Positions 62,094-64,000 of a stretch of 64,000 nucleotides of DNA are shown here, piece by piece; position 1 is the stretch's first letter; each line of letters starts with the position of its first letter. Below the pieces are notes generated by a model, which saw only the letters and a list, made by a program, of their open reading frames with translations, had not been told where the DNA came from and did no database searches. The translations under genes were made by a program, and so were the position numbers. The DNA lies in contig CAJNOI010000097.1 in NCBI GenBank assembly GCA_905250115.1, positions 62,001 to 126,000 of the forward strand. The letters run 5' to 3'. This stretch comes from Adineta steineri (Eukaryota > Rotifera > Eurotatoria > Adinetida > Adinetidae).

Positions 62094-63327
62094 ATGACAT
62101 CAATTCAACAAAAAGGTATATCTTCTGAACGTATTAGTCAATCAACATCCGTCAATGTTGATGATCTTGAATGTTCTATTTGTCGTGACCTACTTTGGAA
62201 ACCTGTTGCTTGTCGAAAATGTGAAACACCGTTTTGTTCAACATGTATGAATCGATGGCTTGCTAATAGAACAATAACATGTCCGACTTGTTGTGATACA
62301 TATATTGAACGCAAGTGTCCTCCATTTGTTACTAAAGTACTCTCACATTTACAGATTATTTGTTTTTATCAAGCTAATGGTTGTCAAGAAGTAACTAGAA
62401 AAAAATTCAATGATAATCATTATTTGTTTTTTGTATATAGATATTACCGTATGAAGCATTAGATAAACATGAGATTGAATGCGGTTATCAATTTGCAAAG
62501 TGTCCTGGTTGTCAATTGGAAATGTTAAAGAAAGATTTTCTTAATCATAAGAAATCTTGTGAATTAGTTCCAATGACTTGTAAAGATTGCAAACTTATGT
62601 ACAAAAGAAATGAAGCTACTACGAAACATACGGAAAAAATATGTTTACGAAAACAATTAAAACGATTAAAGCATGAATATAAAGAGAGTAAGGGTGCAAT
62701 TCAGAAATTAAATATAGAATTAAGAGAAATACGTCATTTATGTAAGTTTTTGCTTTAAATTAGTATTGAAAAATAATAATTATCATTTTAGATTCTTCTA
62801 TCAAACCAACTGTAATCACATTTGAAGATTTACCAAGTGCTGCTAAAAATTTATTGCACATGCCAAATGTTTATAAAGGATTTCGATGGACTAAAATCTC
62901 GTATATGCATGAATTATTAGCAATTAAAAAATATTCAAAGAGTGGATATGTATCATCTTTCTTGCCTGGTGATAGTTTACATGTCGGTTTCTTCGGTGAA
63001 ACTGCTACAATCAGTATTGAACCTCCAAATGAAACATTTTCTCTTATTTCAATTATGGCATGTGCTGCTTGGAACGATGACCTAGAGTTAACTATTACAG
63101 CATATCGAAAATCAATTGAAGTTAATCAACATAGTGTAATTCTTCTTTTTGGTAGACCTCAACGTATTATGCTTCAATGGAAAAATATAGACAAAGTTGT
63201 TTTCAAACCATCTGGTGGCACTGCACATCCAGGATGTGATGAAGGACCAGGAGCTCATGTTTCACTAACTCAATTGACAATTGATGATCTTTCCTTGTCG
63301 AGTTCGAACTTCCTCACCTTTGACTAA
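62094..63327 (+). CDS. RING-finger / TRAF-type zinc-finger protein
   Basis: Three exons, 62094-62390, 62441-62741 and 62792-63327, giving 377 aa. An N-terminal RING finger shows CSICRDLLWKPVACRKCETP, then FCSTCMNRWLANRTITCPTC with the C3HC4 spacing expected for an E3 ubiquitin ligase. TRAF-type Cys/His fingers follow (FYQANGCQEV; HEIECGYQFAKCPGCQLEML; KKSCELVPMTCKDCKLMYKR), then a short coiled coil (LKRLKHEYKESKGAIQKLNI). The C-terminal 170 residues (FEDLPSAAKNLLHMPNVYKG ... GCDEGPGAHVSLTQLTIDDL) do not look like a MATH domain, so this is TRAF-like but not a standard TRAF. The ATG directly follows TTCAG, a possible trans-splice acceptor. Confidence 0.88.
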
Positions 63328-64000
63328 AGTCGATCTGCTATAATATTCTATTTGTCATAAAACAATAACTGTACTTTCAAATCTAGATTTCGTATAAATG
63401 ATAATGAGATTTCATGATTTATGCAATCAAAACCTATTTCAAATATACACTACTCATGTTTGATATATATTTAAAGTTGATTTTATCTATTAACAAAAAT
63501 TGTATTGAATTAAGATTTTACGAAACGAAAAAAAAAAGTATTTCTGATAATAAGAATTATTCATAGTAGTCAAATATTACAGATGCTGATAGACAAAATT
63601 CAATTGAACGCAATACTAATATCAGAGCTTTAAGTGAACTATTTTAAGATAATCGGAATCATGTGTTGTTTTTATTTATTATTTATACATCATTGGAAAA
63701 ATTACATCGTCGTCTGTCTTATCTTTCGTTCCTTTATAATACACAAACCCTATCTGTTTTATGTAACGCTTGAATAATTCTTTTCGATATGTTTATTTCT
63801 CCTTCATTCATTTCGATAGACTTTGTTTTGTAATTTTGCTTATATCATCTGGTAAGTACTTTTTTTATGCCTTCAATTAGTCTTTATATTACTGATGATT
63901 TCTTTACTCGTAATAAAAGTGCATATCAGTCAGTAGCATAGAGTATTCATGAAATTAGGTGTTAAAAGTGCATTTTAATGACAAAGAAGAGTGTAAATTA
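63328..64000. other. Downstream intergenic DNA
   Basis: AT-rich; I see no gene, RNA or repeat structure worth naming before the window ends. Confidence 0.5.

Overview
The window is animal (eukaryotic) nuclear DNA, AT-rich, with many short GT-AG introns (mostly 45-70 nt) and compact genes on both strands. It is most likely from a bdelloid rotifer. Three things point there: an H2A gene whose core is followed by a long Ala/Ser/Lys tail, as described for bdelloid H2A variants; a secreted ADP-ribosyltransferase-fold/TPR protein of a type abundant in bdelloids; and an intronless bacterial-type YjdF membrane protein, in line with the horizontal transfer known in this group. The species assignment is inference; the gene structures are read directly from the sequence.

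Layout. 0-5 kb: an ART-fold/TPR gene and a BiP-type HSP70 gene that carries a 7-bp frameshift, both on the minus strand. 5-11 kb: repeat-bearing intergenic DNA and two tandem minus-strand genes for secreted Asn/Gln/Tyr/Gly-rich proteins. 12.6-15.6 kb: LENG8 (SAC3 family). 17.3-20.4 kb: an EGR/Krox zinc-finger factor. 20.9-26.4 kb: YjdF-like protein, isochorismatase-fold hydrolase and DDRGK1. 27.3-31 kb: sterol O-acyltransferase. 31.1-34.2 kb: two tandem IMPACT-like genes. 34.2-36 kb: a small ankyrin gene, a 100-N gap and a broken fructose-1,6-bisphosphatase. 36-40.3 kb: xylulokinase and ULK3. 41.3-46.3 kb (minus): EBP2, an EXOSC3-like exosome subunit and KIF-binding protein. 46.8-49.1 kb: BolA-like protein and DCP1. 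51.5-54.2 kb: a truncated LCIB-like gene facing a truncated ANKEF1 gene across a 10-N join. 55-57.4 kb: HOP/STIP1. 59.8-60.7 kb: H2A variant. 62.1-63.3 kb: RING/TRAF-type zinc-finger protein.

The genes do not form one pathway; this is ordinary mixed housekeeping content (proteostasis: HSP70, HOP, DDRGK1; RNA: LENG8, DCP1, EXOSC3, EBP2; carbon metabolism: FBP, XYLB). Most splice models were checked by keeping the reading frame through every junction, and total coding lengths are multiples of three except in the two broken genes.

The notable non-gene content is a set of small non-autonomous inverted-repeat elements, most inside introns. Two have 8-bp target-site duplications (one exact, one 7/8) typical of hAT elements. 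There are also three copies of a short hairpin built on GGTGTGGGT, which resembles the bdelloid telomere unit, and a degenerate tRNA-like/SINE-like sequence. I saw no CRISPR array, rRNA, intact tRNA or bacterial operon, and no clearly new multi-gene system. The strongest leads are the inverted-repeat families, the telomere-like hairpins, the broken HSP70 and FBP copies, the paired secreted repeat proteins and the truncated LCIB-like gene.
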